This document shows positions 14,787 to 21,754 of a stretch of 21,869 bases of DNA, one piece after another. The position numbers were made by a program, and so were the translations under genes. The stretch's first letter is position 1; every line of letters begins with the position of its first letter. The DNA lies in the IMG/VR virus record IMGVR_UViG_3300038324_000026, positions 1-21,869 of that record; one strand, given 5' to 3'. This stretch comes from a virus. The notes under the pieces are model-generated. The model did not search any database. It was not told where the DNA came from and saw nothing but the letters and a program-made list of their open reading frames with translations.

Positions 14787-15708
14787 AGGAGCCAGCGAAG
14801 TTGGTGAACGAGATTCCGTTCTGGACGTACGCGCGCCGGAAGCATCCGACCCACTCGGCGAAGAACGACTTCACACCCTTGTCCTTGTCCTCGTCCTCTT
14901 CATAGCGAAGGGGCGCAAACTCCATCATCTTCAGGTTCTCGGGGGTGCCGAGATAGAAGACGCCGTCGAACAGGTTGGCGAAACCACTGTCGAAGTCGCG
15001 TTCACCATTCACATACTTTGCCCCCCCGACGTACGTCTGGGTGATACCTTCGTCCATGAGCAGCTCGGCGATGCGGCTGAAGAGAACGTAAGGCGTACCC
15101 GACCCGGCCGCGGCACCGGTGAAGTAGTCGTTGAGTGAGATCTGTCGAGCTCGGTCGCGACCCATCACGCAGATGAGGTCCGAGCCGCCGATGGCGTCCT
15201 GAGCATCACGGATGTGCGTGATGATCGGACTCGTGTCGGTCGCCCAGCCTTCGCCGGACGGGATGCTGAAGCTCGAGACATCGGTGTCAGTCGCAGCCGT
15301 TCCGCTTCCGCCAACGATGTTGGCCAGAAGCTGGTCGCGAGCACGCATCACCTGATGGCCCGCAGCGAGCGACAGGTCATTTGCCGCCTGTACGTACTTT
15401 TCCATCTCGGTGAGGTCGTGCTTTTCGATGTCCTCGCCCCACTTGATCGGCGCGCAGTCGACATCGACGGTGTCCATTCCGGACCGGCCGCGCGGGTGCG
15501 GCTCGCCGAAGTTGACGGATGCTGAGCGGTCCCCGTCCGAGCCGTAGCCCAGCGGGACGCTCCACTTGCGCACCGACGTCTTTTTGTTTCCTACCGGCAT
15601 AGTATCGCCGACGATCGACTCAGCCAGGTAACGGCTGAATTCGACCTTGTGATCTTCGAGAAACCCGTCCAATTCGGCTCGGGTCAGTGTTCCAGTGTTG
15701 AAGCCCAT
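14785..15708 (-). CDS. Major capsid protein
   Basis: The product is 307 residues. The N-terminal part is helical (LTRAELDGFLEDHKVEFSRY). A middle region with DTVDVDCAPIKWGEDIEKHD precedes a long helix (QAANDLSLAAGHQVMRARDQ), as in the spine helix of HK97-type capsid proteins. Later, VMGRDRARQISLNDY and a C-terminal strand region ending NGISFTNFAGS follow the P-domain/A-domain order. Its position after protease/scaffold and decoration genes and its size fit the capsid. It lacks a long N-terminal delta domain, consistent with a separate scaffold. The ATG at 15708 has GGGGGG with a 4-nt spacer, and the preceding stop lies 27 nt upstream. The fold assignment is from pattern and synteny. Confidence 0.85.
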   Translation of the reverse strand: MGFNTGTLTRAELDGFLEDHKVEFSRYLAESIVGDTMPVGNKKTSVRKWSVPLGYGSDGDRSASVNFGEPHPRGRSGMDTVDVDCAPIKWGEDIEKHDLTEMEKYVQAANDLSLAAGHQVMRARDQLLANIVGGSGTAATDTDVSSFSIPSGEGWATDTSPIITHIRDAQDAIGGSDLICVMGRDRARQISLNDYFTGAAAGSGTPYVLFSRIAELLMDEGITQTYVGGAKYVNGERDFDSGFANLFDGVFYLGTPENLKMMEFAPLRYEEDEDKDKGVKSFFAEWVGCFRRAYVQNGISFTNFAGS

Positions 15709-15712
15709 AGCT

Positions 15713-15718
15713 CCCCCC
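15713..15718 (-). promoter_or_regulatory. G-run ribosome binding site of the capsid gene
   Basis: AAGGGGGGAGCT precedes the ATG at 15708. GGGGGG can pair with the anti-Shine-Dalgarno CCUCC through a single G-U wobble. That the most highly translated gene of a phage uses it suggests the G-run is an effective signal in this host. Confidence 0.6.
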
Positions 15719-15735
15719 TTGCTGTTTCAGCTCGT

Positions 15736-16110
15736 TCAGTTGACCGTCTTGATGACCGGCAGAAGAATCTTTGCGTAATGCGCGATGCTTGAGGTGGTGG
15801 TGCCCCCGGCCTCTTCGGCGAGACCGATGCGAACGCGGCTTGCGGTCCCGGTCGCGGTGATCGCACGGCTGTTGGCGTCCGCCTCCACCTCGGAGCCCAC
15901 GGTCAATGCCGAGGTGGTCCGAACGTCGCACGGCCCGGCGATGCACACGTTGACGTCATCACCGTTCGCAGCCGAGTGGAGCGTCACGCCCTCACAGTCG
16001 GTTGCGGTGGCGAGAACCCACGTGTTCGAACTCACCTTGACGAATACGCCGTCATCGAGCGCGGCCCCTGCGGGCAGCGTCAGAATCTGTTGTCCTTCAT
16101 ACTTGCTCAT
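15736..16110 (-). CDS. Capsid decoration/stabilising-like protein (DUF2190-type)
   Basis: The product is 124 residues and almost entirely beta-type: QQILTLPAGAALDDGVFVKV at the N-terminus, a repeated pattern of Val/Thr/Ala strands separated by Gly/Asp turns, then ASRVRIGLAEEAGG and HYAKILLPVIKTVN. The opening is typical of DUF2190-like small proteins encoded just before major capsid genes, thought to decorate or stabilise capsids. It sits between the protease/scaffold and capsid genes, the lambda gpD slot. The ATG at 16110 follows GGGGG with a 5-nt spacer. A hairpin lies just upstream of that signal. Function is from position and fold-like pattern. Confidence 0.78.
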   Translation of the reverse strand: MSKYEGQQILTLPAGAALDDGVFVKVSSNTWVLATATDCEGVTLHSAANGDDVNVCIAGPCDVRTTSALTVGSEVEADANSRAITATGTASRVRIGLAEEAGGTTTSSIAHYAKILLPVIKTVN

Positions 16111-16123
16111 CTTGTCCCCCTAT

Positions 16124-16136
16124 GGCCTCAAAGGCC
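16124..16136 (-). other. Short perfect hairpin before the decoration gene
   Basis: GGCCT-CAA-AGGCC is a 5-bp perfect inverted repeat in the 38-nt gap between protease and decoration genes, ending 3 nt before the G-run ribosome binding site. No T-tract follows, so it is not a classical terminator. It may mark an RNA processing point or adjust translation of the decoration/capsid pair. It is short enough to be chance. Confidence 0.3.
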
Positions 16137-16148
16137 GGTGTTGTTGGT

Positions 16149-16562
16149 TTACTTTCGTGCGGCAATCGAGGCTTCCGCCTGCGACATACCCTGCTTTCGG
16201 AACTGTGCGATCTTGCCCTCGATGGTGCTCGGCTGGCCTTCCGGCTTGCCGTCGTCGCCTCCGGGCTCGTCGGTCAAGAGCGTGGCCTTGCGCTTGCTCA
16301 GCTCGGCAACAGCCTGCTCCATCTTCCCGAATCGCTCCGAGAACATCTTGCGAAGCTCGGCGACGGCTTCAGCGGCAGCGACATCAACCGAGGGCGCGCC
16401 GTCTTCGCTGTACTCCTCTTCGTCGTCCCCGGCTTCGATTTCTTCGTCCATAGCCTCGACCTCTTCGTCGTCGTCCATCGCCTCCACGGTACCCAGCGCC
16501 GCGTCGACCTTGGCTTCGAGTGCATCGAAACGCGCCATGATTTCCTTTGCGAGTTCTTCCAT
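16149..16562 (-). CDS. Nested scaffold protein (Mu gpZ / lambda Nu3-like)
   Basis: Inside the protease gene, Met188 (ATG at 16562) is preceded by GGGGG with a 5-nt spacer (16568-16572), the same signal as independent genes here. It would give a 137-residue protein: helix MEELAKEIMARFDALEAKVD, an acidic stretch rich in Asp/Glu, a second helix FSERFGKMEQAVAEL, and a basic C-terminal helix (IEGKIAQFRKQGMSQAEASI). In Mu, and similarly in lambda, the scaffold is made from such an internal in-frame start within the protease gene. It would line the inside of the prohead and be removed by the protease part. The internal start is inferred from the signal and precedent. Confidence 0.68.
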   Translation of the reverse strand: MEELAKEIMARFDALEAKVDAALGTVEAMDDDEEVEAMDEEIEAGDDEEEYSEDGAPSVDVAAAEAVAELRKMFSERFGKMEQAVAELSKRKATLLTDEPGGDDGKPEGQPSTIEGKIAQFRKQGMSQAEASIAARK

Positions 16563-17123
16563 TTGTTCCCCCTCTTGCTCATTGAGCGTGATTGTCTTGT
16601 CGTTGAGCCGAATGCTCAGCGTATCTTGAACCCGGCCGATGTCCTTCAGCTTCGGGTGTGTCGTCAGACTCGTCTCCCACAACACGCGGGCGTACTTCTC
16701 GCCCTTGCTGTCCTGGTATCCGCCGACCACGTGAGGCGAGATGAACTCGACCTCTTCGGCGAGCACTTGCTCCCACGTGTCAGCCTTCCACAGCACGAGC
16801 CCGTACAACTCATCGTTGGCAACCTTGGTGCGCTGGATGCTCCCGTAGGTCTTGCCACCCTCGCTCTTGTGCTCGCTCATGATGGGCGGCTTCCACGCGC
16901 TTCGGTCGTCCCCGGCCTCGGCTGCGTACTTCTCAATATTGGCAATCAGACGATTCGTTTCGGTGCTGATGAGTTCGAGCTCGGCCCGGTCGATCTCGAT
17001 CGGCTCACCCTCGTAGACCAGCGACCCGGCACGGAACAAACGCACCCAGCTCTCCTTGGGTCGCTCATCCGGCTCGGCAAGCTGCCAGATAGGCGTAAAC
17101 TTCGTTTCGACGACCGTCTTCAT
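16149..17123 (-). CDS. Prohead protease (Mu gpI-like) fused to a C-terminal scaffold
   Basis: The product is 324 residues. Residues 1-175 resemble Mu gpI-type prohead proteases: a strand opening, MSEHKSEGGKTYGSI with His85, LYGLVLWKADTWEQ, then EFISPHVVGGYQD with Ser129, and the LTTHPKLKDIG motif near 153-163. His85 and Ser129 are the expected catalytic residues. Residues about 188-324 are acidic coiled coil and low-complexity sequence ending in a conserved-looking basic helix, the usual scaffold part. The protease matures the prohead by removing the scaffold. The ATG at 17123 overlaps the portal-gene stop as ATGA and has GGGGG with a 4-nt spacer. A second product from 16562 is likely. Confidence 0.84.
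   Translation of the reverse strand: MKTVVETKFTPIWQLAEPDERPKESWVRLFRAGSLVYEGEPIEIDRAELELISTETNRLIANIEKYAAEAGDDRSAWKPPIMSEHKSEGGKTYGSIQRTKVANDELYGLVLWKADTWEQVLAEEVEFISPHVVGGYQDSKGEKYARVLWETSLTTHPKLKDIGRVQDTLSIRLNDKTITLNEQEGEQMEELAKEIMARFDALEAKVDAALGTVEAMDDDEEVEAMDEEIEAGDDEEEYSEDGAPSVDVAAAEAVAELRKMFSERFGKMEQAVAELSKRKATLLTDEPGGDDGKPEGQPSTIEGKIAQFRKQGMSQAEASIAARK
16568..16572 (-). promoter_or_regulatory. Internal ribosome binding site for the nested scaffold
   Basis: GAGGGGG with spacer AACAA precedes the in-frame ATG at 16562. It encodes the residues EGEQ within the protease, so the G-run could be coincidental, but its form and spacing equal those of the decoration gene downstream. Confidence 0.55.
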
Positions 17124-19735
17124 GCGTCCCCCTGCGCCCTGTAGAGCCTCGCAAACTGCACGAGCCCCCACGGCATCACGTCCTCGTTGAATCGCTGTGT
17201 GTTCCCCGTCTGGCTAAAGCCTGACGCCACCTCTTCGAAGATCTCGGCGTAGTCCGCTTCATCCGGCATGATGTAGCTGAAGATGCAGCGGCACCGGTTA
17301 CCTCCATCGCACACGCTCGGCGGCATGAGCTGGCGGTACTGGCGCGACCCGACGAAGACGCGGCGACCGTCAGCCGAGCCGCACGGGTCGCACGTGTTGC
17401 CGTCCAGCACCGAGCTATACTCGGCGATGATGCGCGGCTCCTTGCCGGGAGGCGCCCCGCGCTTGGATGCCTCGATGAGTTCTTTGACCACTTCGTCACG
17501 ACCTTGGCTGAATGCTGCGGCGGTACCTGCGGCCGCGTGCGAAGCGAAGGCGGATTGCGAGGGGATGGGGGGAAATGCCCGCTCAGGCGCTCCGTTCAAC
17601 TCGAGCGTCGTGCGCTCCAGCAGATACGCCTCTACGGTGTTGTAGCTGCGCAGTGCGACCGAGTCCGCAAGCTGGAGCGTGGAAGCCGTCGTCGGCGCGT
17701 CCTTGATGCTCTTCGGCACCTTCGGGATAGCCCCGATCTCGCGCGCGATGGACAGCCCACCCTTGGCTCGAAGCTCGTTGATGGCTGGCAGTGCAGCCTC
17801 GCGATACTGCGGCATCCACTCCTGACGGAATGCGTCACGCAGTTCGATCACTCGAGTCGGACTGGTCAGGCCGCGCGTTCGCTCGACCCACGCAGCGCGG
17901 TGCCGCTTGGCCAGCCTCTCGAACGCCTTACCGACCGCGGCGTTGGTCCTGTCGTGCGCGTCGTTGGCGTCGTCGACATCGAAGTCCGCGAAGAGGTTGC
18001 CCGCGGTCTCGTCGACGTGTGGCACTGTGTGAGCCGGGCAGCACTCCGAGGCGGTCACGTCGGCGGTCGACTGCTCTACCTGTGGCGTCGCGGCCATGCG
18101 CGCGGGAGCAACCATTGACTCGGCCGTCACGCTCGGGATCAGGAACGCGGTCTCTAGAATCTTCACAGCGCTGTCAGCGGGAAGCAGACCCTGCATGACC
18201 TGAGTAATGATGTTGACCACCGATTGCGCCTGTGCGCCGTTGAGAAGCGCAGCCTCGGCGGTTGCTTCGGTCTCTTCGCGCACGACCACAGGAAGCTTCA
18301 ATCGTTCGTGAATATGGTCCTGCACTTCGGGCGTGATGGTGATGAGCCCTTGGGTAGCCGCCGCCTGAATGTCTGCGAGCGGCACCTCTTCCTCGCCGAG
18401 CGAGAACGTCAGCTCAGGATAGGCCCCCGGCGCGACAGGCCCACCCATCGCGTCGACCATCGACCGTAGCGGCCCACTGCTCGGGCTGTTGTCGTGCCCG
18501 TTGAAGGCAATCGCAATCACCTGGGCGATGTAGACGGCGACGCGGAGTGACTGATCGTCCTTGGTCTCGGCGAGCGCGTACGATCCGGTCTTACCCGCGC
18601 CCAGCAGCGCGCCCTCGCTTGAAAGCGGCATCGAGATGTATTCGTCGCAAAGACGGATGAAGTCGATGACCGGCGGAAACGCACCCGCGGGGCTCAGCGT
18701 CTTCACGCTCAGGCCTTTCGGCAGAATGATGCTCTTCGGGTCGTCGCTTCGTCGTGCGTCCAGTACGTCCGCGACTAGTTCGGCGTCGCCGGTGTCCTCA
18801 GTGTAGTCCTCGGTCGCCTCAACGATGTCTTGCGGCGTACCGTGCTTCTCAACCGACAGCATGAACCGTTCAACCGCGAGCTGCTTCGCTCGCACATACT
18901 CGACCACCGACCGGAACGGCGAGAGTCCCTCGATGTCCGTCCCAATCTTGTTGGAGGTCAGGATGAGGCAGTCGCGGATGTCGACGATGTACTCACCGCC
19001 GTCCGTAGTGATGAACTTCAACGCGAGAATCTGGCTCTCGGACTCGTTGAGAATCACCCGGTCAATCGTGTTGGGCCTGCGGAACGCCAGACGCTTAAGC
19101 CTGCCGTCTTCGTGGTGGATGCGGAGCCATACCCCAAAGCCCGGAACCGTCAGCGAGTAGACCGCCTCCGTAAGAAACTGATTGAGCCCCGAGTCGAGAG
19201 CATCAACCGCCTTCTGGACTTCGCCCGCTTGAAGCTCAGCAGCTTCGGCGAGCTCTTCGTCAACTTCAGCCGGTCGCACCTCCCATATACCCGAGCACAC
19301 CGTCTGCATCGCGGAGTTAACCGGACGCTGGTAGACCGGCGAGGTCAGGTAAATGTTGTGGGCGTTGCCGTAGTCGGTCCGCAGGCCGCGCCACGTGAGC
19401 GGCTGGTCGTGCTCTCGGTGCTTGCCACGATACGGCCTGCCCGACTGGTAGTTGGTACCGTCGTTGCCCTGCTCCTCTTCAAGCGGACCGCTGCGCTCGG
19501 GAATCTCGTCGGACTCGGCCAGTGCCAGCCTCGTGCGCTCGTTGAGCGTCGAAGGCGGCGTCGTGAACGTGTACTCTTTCAGATGCTTCCCGAGTAGCCC
19601 GTCGTCGGTGAGCTGGTACTCGGTCCGCTCGTCGCGCAGGTACTGCATCAGCGTGCACGTGCCCTTCTCCGTCGCCCGGTCGATCCCGGCCGCTAAGTTG
19701 TAGCTGTCACGTTCCCATTGCTTGCGCGTGTACAT
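17120..19735 (-). CDS. Portal protein fused to a MuF-type minor head protein
   Basis: The product is 871 residues. Residues 1 to about 550 look like a DUF935/Mu gp29-like portal: YLTSPVYQRPVNSAMQ, FGVWLRIHHEDGRLKRLAFR, LILTSNKIGTDIEGLSPFR and LLGAGKTGSYALAETKDDQS, ending near FLIPSVTAESM. After a Gly/Asp-rich linker, residues about 600-871 form a MuF/SPP1 gp7-like domain with the Cys motif TCDPC (C782, C785), then PPSVC (C809) and RCRC (C815, C817), the family's metal-binding-like signature. These two are usually separate neighbouring genes. The portal forms the 12-subunit DNA channel and MuF proteins act in head assembly or are ejected. The ATG at 19735 has GGGGG with an 8-nt spacer. Confidence 0.88.
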   Translation of the reverse strand: MYTRKQWERDSYNLAAGIDRATEKGTCTLMQYLRDERTEYQLTDDGLLGKHLKEYTFTTPPSTLNERTRLALAESDEIPERSGPLEEEQGNDGTNYQSGRPYRGKHREHDQPLTWRGLRTDYGNAHNIYLTSPVYQRPVNSAMQTVCSGIWEVRPAEVDEELAEAAELQAGEVQKAVDALDSGLNQFLTEAVYSLTVPGFGVWLRIHHEDGRLKRLAFRRPNTIDRVILNESESQILALKFITTDGGEYIVDIRDCLILTSNKIGTDIEGLSPFRSVVEYVRAKQLAVERFMLSVEKHGTPQDIVEATEDYTEDTGDAELVADVLDARRSDDPKSIILPKGLSVKTLSPAGAFPPVIDFIRLCDEYISMPLSSEGALLGAGKTGSYALAETKDDQSLRVAVYIAQVIAIAFNGHDNSPSSGPLRSMVDAMGGPVAPGAYPELTFSLGEEEVPLADIQAAATQGLITITPEVQDHIHERLKLPVVVREETEATAEAALLNGAQAQSVVNIITQVMQGLLPADSAVKILETAFLIPSVTAESMVAPARMAATPQVEQSTADVTASECCPAHTVPHVDETAGNLFADFDVDDANDAHDRTNAAVGKAFERLAKRHRAAWVERTRGLTSPTRVIELRDAFRQEWMPQYREAALPAINELRAKGGLSIAREIGAIPKVPKSIKDAPTTASTLQLADSVALRSYNTVEAYLLERTTLELNGAPERAFPPIPSQSAFASHAAAGTAAAFSQGRDEVVKELIEASKRGAPPGKEPRIIAEYSSVLDGNTCDPCGSADGRRVFVGSRQYRQLMPPSVCDGGNRCRCIFSYIMPDEADYAEIFEEVASGFSQTGNTQRFNEDVMPWGLVQFARLYRAQGDA

Positions 19736-19748
19736 CAGGCCATCCCCC

Positions 19749-21113
19749 TCAGAAGTTCGTGACCTTGCGCTTCACCCGTCTGACGACCTTCACCGTCTGC
19801 TTGGGCGTGCTCGCGGCTTCGAGCGCACACAAGAGCGCTGACCAGCCGTCGCCGTGCCCTTCGGTCTCTTTGCCGTTGCGCTTCGTGCGCGGCACTGCAT
19901 ACGTGACCTTGTCGCCCGATGGTGTCGCCTGCTGCTCGACAGATGCCAGGTCGCTGAGCAGTTGCTTCGAGTGCCCGGGCTCCCATCGCCCCTCGATGTA
20001 GTTCGACTGCGACCAGTCGAAGGCGCACGCTTCCGCTGTGACCGCATCCATGATGGCCTCGGCGTACTCGACCTTGAAGCTGTTCGTAAACGCCTTGCCG
20101 CGTATCTCGTGCCGGTCCGCACCCACCTCTTCGAGCAGGCCGACGAAGCTCTTGTGCGCCGTGATGTCGACCACGGTGCGAATCGGCTGGTAGCGGTCGA
20201 GTAGCCGCGTGATCTCCTTGGCCTGCTCCCGGTAGTCCACCGAACGCATGTAGTACGTGTGTTCGACGTGCCACTGGTCTTTGGGGAGACGACGCAGCAC
20301 GACGAGCGCCGTGAAGTCGTTCACCTTGCCGAGGTCGATTCCGATGAAACACGGAGCCTCCCCGGCCCACGGCTGCGTCAGGCTGAGCAAACGCTCCCGG
20401 TCGTAGTAGTTGCCGCCGCCCTGTCGGAACTGCCGCAGGTACTCGGTCAACCACGCGTCGGCTCGAGTCTCCCGCTTGATGCGCTCGGCATCCAGCCCGA
20501 TGACCGGAGCCGCCTTCAGGAAGTCGATGTCGTGCCGAGACCAGTGCGAGTAGCGACCGGACTCGTTGGTCCACACGTCCGCATACCAGTTGTCGTCTCG
20601 GAACCAAGGCGTGCTGATGACCCACACAACGCCGTGCGGGTTGATCGCCGCACGCATCTGAGGAAACACCGCATCCTCGATCTGGTCGGTCTTGCGTCGC
20701 TCCCAGAACGCCGCCTCGTCGAAGAGATACGAGCATCGCTTCTTGCCCCGCAGTCGCTTCGGCTCGTTTGCCACCGCCACAAATCGCGAGCCGTTCGCTA
20801 GCTCGATCTCGTTCGCGTTGTCGGTGACCAGTCGGAGGTGTGGTGCGAGCTCGGGATCCTCGGCAAGCACCGGAATCGCCCGGTTGCGGATGACATCCAG
20901 CAGCTCGGTGCGGGCATTCCCCACGGTCGTCGACACGAGGTAGAACGTGTGCCCCGAGTGCTCCAGACAATGCAGCACGGCCGCGAAGCACGCGCCTTCG
21001 GTCAGGCCTACCTGGCGAGGCTTGCGAACAATCTTGAACCGGCTTCGGTCGGCTATCCACCGACGTTGCCACGGCCACAGCCGCGAGTTGATCCATTTGG
21101 CTGCAATCTTCAC
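19749..21113 (-). CDS. terL: Terminase large subunit
   Basis: The product is 454 residues. The ATPase part has a Walker A-like loop KPRQVGLTEG at 31-40, a variant without the usual GKT but like the RQxG-T loop of many phage terminases, a Walker B CSYLFDEAAF at 127-136 with Asp132-Glu133, and a coupling motif WVISTPW at 164-170. The nuclease part has FIGIDLGKVNDFTAL with Asp260, then TVVDITAHKSF with Asp316. It pumps DNA into the prohead and cuts it. The GTG at 21113 overlaps the terS stop as GTGA, with GGGGGG 9 nt upstream. The gene is intact. A 539-codon frame overlapping it on the same strand is a GC-driven shadow. Confidence 0.95.
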   Translation of the reverse strand: MKIAAKWINSRLWPWQRRWIADRSRFKIVRKPRQVGLTEGACFAAVLHCLEHSGHTFYLVSTTVGNARTELLDVIRNRAIPVLAEDPELAPHLRLVTDNANEIELANGSRFVAVANEPKRLRGKKRCSYLFDEAAFWERRKTDQIEDAVFPQMRAAINPHGVVWVISTPWFRDDNWYADVWTNESGRYSHWSRHDIDFLKAAPVIGLDAERIKRETRADAWLTEYLRQFRQGGGNYYDRERLLSLTQPWAGEAPCFIGIDLGKVNDFTALVVLRRLPKDQWHVEHTYYMRSVDYREQAKEITRLLDRYQPIRTVVDITAHKSFVGLLEEVGADRHEIRGKAFTNSFKVEYAEAIMDAVTAEACAFDWSQSNYIEGRWEPGHSKQLLSDLASVEQQATPSGDKVTYAVPRTKRNGKETEGHGDGWSALLCALEAASTPKQTVKVVRRVKRKVTNF

Positions 21114-21520
21114 GCACCGTCGCCCCCCTCGTGATCATCCGTGCGGATGAGTCCGAAAAGCTCGTCCATCTTCTCGTGAGCTTCTTTGTCGGAGGTGATG
21201 TTGACGCGAGTGATGAACTCGCCACGAAGCTCGAGCAGGTCGCGAATGGCCATACGGCGGTCGCGGTCGGTGGCTTCGTGGTCGAGCGCAATGCGAGCCA
21301 GCTCGGACAGCAGGACCGAGTTACTCGGGAGGAGCGCGTTGAGCTTTTCGTCAACGGCCTTGCGGATCTTCGGTTTTGTCAGGTTTTCAGAAGCGATAGT
21401 GGCGAGCGTCGAGCGGTCGCCCGAGTAGCCCGCCATCTCGGCGGCGTTGGTGCCGTTGAAGCGAGCCGGGCCGATGTAGGCGCGGATGAACGCTTCCTGT
21501 TTGTCGGTCAATCGACCCAC
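21110..21520 (-). CDS. terS: Terminase small subunit
   Basis: The product is 136 residues. The N-terminus LTDKQEAFIRAYIG, followed by FNGTNAAEMAGYSGD and ENLTKPKIRKAVDEKL, is the typical helix-turn-helix start of the Terminase_2 family, which binds the packaging site. A central helical part (LSELARIALDHEATDRDRR) and an acidic end (DDHEGGDGA) complete it. It recognises phage DNA and passes it to TerL. The GTG at 21520 is supported by GGGGGG with a 4-nt spacer (21525-21530). An ATG at 21524 lies in another frame. Its upstream region holds repeats that could be its binding site. Confidence 0.88.
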   Translation of the reverse strand: MGRLTDKQEAFIRAYIGPARFNGTNAAEMAGYSGDRSTLATIASENLTKPKIRKAVDEKLNALLPSNSVLLSELARIALDHEATDRDRRMAIRDLLELRGEFITRVNITSDKEAHEKMDELFGLIRTDDHEGGDGA

Positions 21521-21524
21521 TCAT

Positions 21525-21530
21525 CCCCCC
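21525..21530 (-). promoter_or_regulatory. G-run ribosome binding site of terS
   Basis: GGGGGG with spacer ATGA selects the GTG at 21520. The ATGA within the spacer is an out-of-frame ATG that might compete, but its frame encodes no recognisable protein. Confidence 0.55.
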
Positions 21531-21548
21531 AGATGGTGTGCGCTTCAT

Positions 21549-21651
21549 GGCGAGTAGGGGAGTCAAACCCCATCGGACGTGCGCCCTTCCCGGCTCACCT
21601 AACGCCGAGACAACCCCGGCGTGCGGGCCTCTGTACCAATTGAACCGGGGC
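21549..21651 (-). other. tRNA-like folded element upstream of terS
   Basis: The minus strand from 21651 reads GCCCCGGTTCAATTGGTAC, which resembles the 5' end and D-loop of a tRNA. It continues with ACGCCG-9 nt-CGGCGT (21622-21602) as an anticodon-like arm and GTGAGCC-6 nt-GGCGCAC (21598-21579) as a type II variable-arm-like stem with one mismatch. It ends with GGGG-TTTGACT-CCCC (21571-21557) as a T-arm. However, the outer ends are not complementary, and the anticodon-like loop has nine bases with no standard anticodon. It is therefore not a normal tRNA. A decayed type II tRNA or a structured packaging or leader RNA are the main options. Confidence 0.33.
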
Positions 21652-21697
21652 TTAGCATTGCCCATATAGTCGATTGGTTCCCGCAATATAGCCGCCG

Positions 21698-21748
21698 GCC
21701 AACGGTGTCCCCCCGGCCACCGTCGACCTGTAGCTACACGCCAACGGT
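21698..21748. repeat. Repeated 9-mer upstream of terS, candidate packaging or regulator site
   Basis: GCCAACGGT occurs at 21698-21706 and 21740-21748, in the same orientation 42 bp apart. Between them CACCGT (21718-21723) forms an inverted repeat with ACGGTG (21702-21707). The gap upstream of terS is a usual place for cos or pac sites that TerS binds. The rest of the 21652-21754 stretch has two TATAT boxes (21663-21667 and 21686-21690) but no convincing -35 partner, so a promoter cannot be assigned. Confidence 0.38.
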
Positions 21749-21754
21749 ACTGGC

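Noticed and set aside
14731-14810. A complete tRNA-Arg(CCU), suggested by GGCTCCTAAGCC near the capsid stop
   Set aside because: The apparent anticodon arm has a six-base loop and is capsid coding sequence plus its stop; no D-arm or matching acceptor strand exists.
16122-17144. A 340-codon plus-strand frame opposite the protease gene
   Set aside because: Mirror frame of a GC-rich coding gene; the protease motifs and start signal are on the minus strand.
19736-19743. Two-codon ATG-GCC-TGA minicistron between terL and the portal gene
   Set aside because: Likely a by-product of the G-run spacer; it could aid re-initiation at the overlapping ATG but nothing supports a product.
19735-21354. A 539-codon open frame on the minus strand overlapping terL and part of terS
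   Set aside because: It is in another frame of genes with clear terminase motifs, is Arg/Ser/Gly-rich without domains, and reflects high GC at codon positions.
21652-21704. A 16-codon TTG-started frame after a GGGGGG run upstream of the tRNA-like element
   Set aside because: TTG start, tiny size and no motif; the G-run here also forms part of an inverted repeat.
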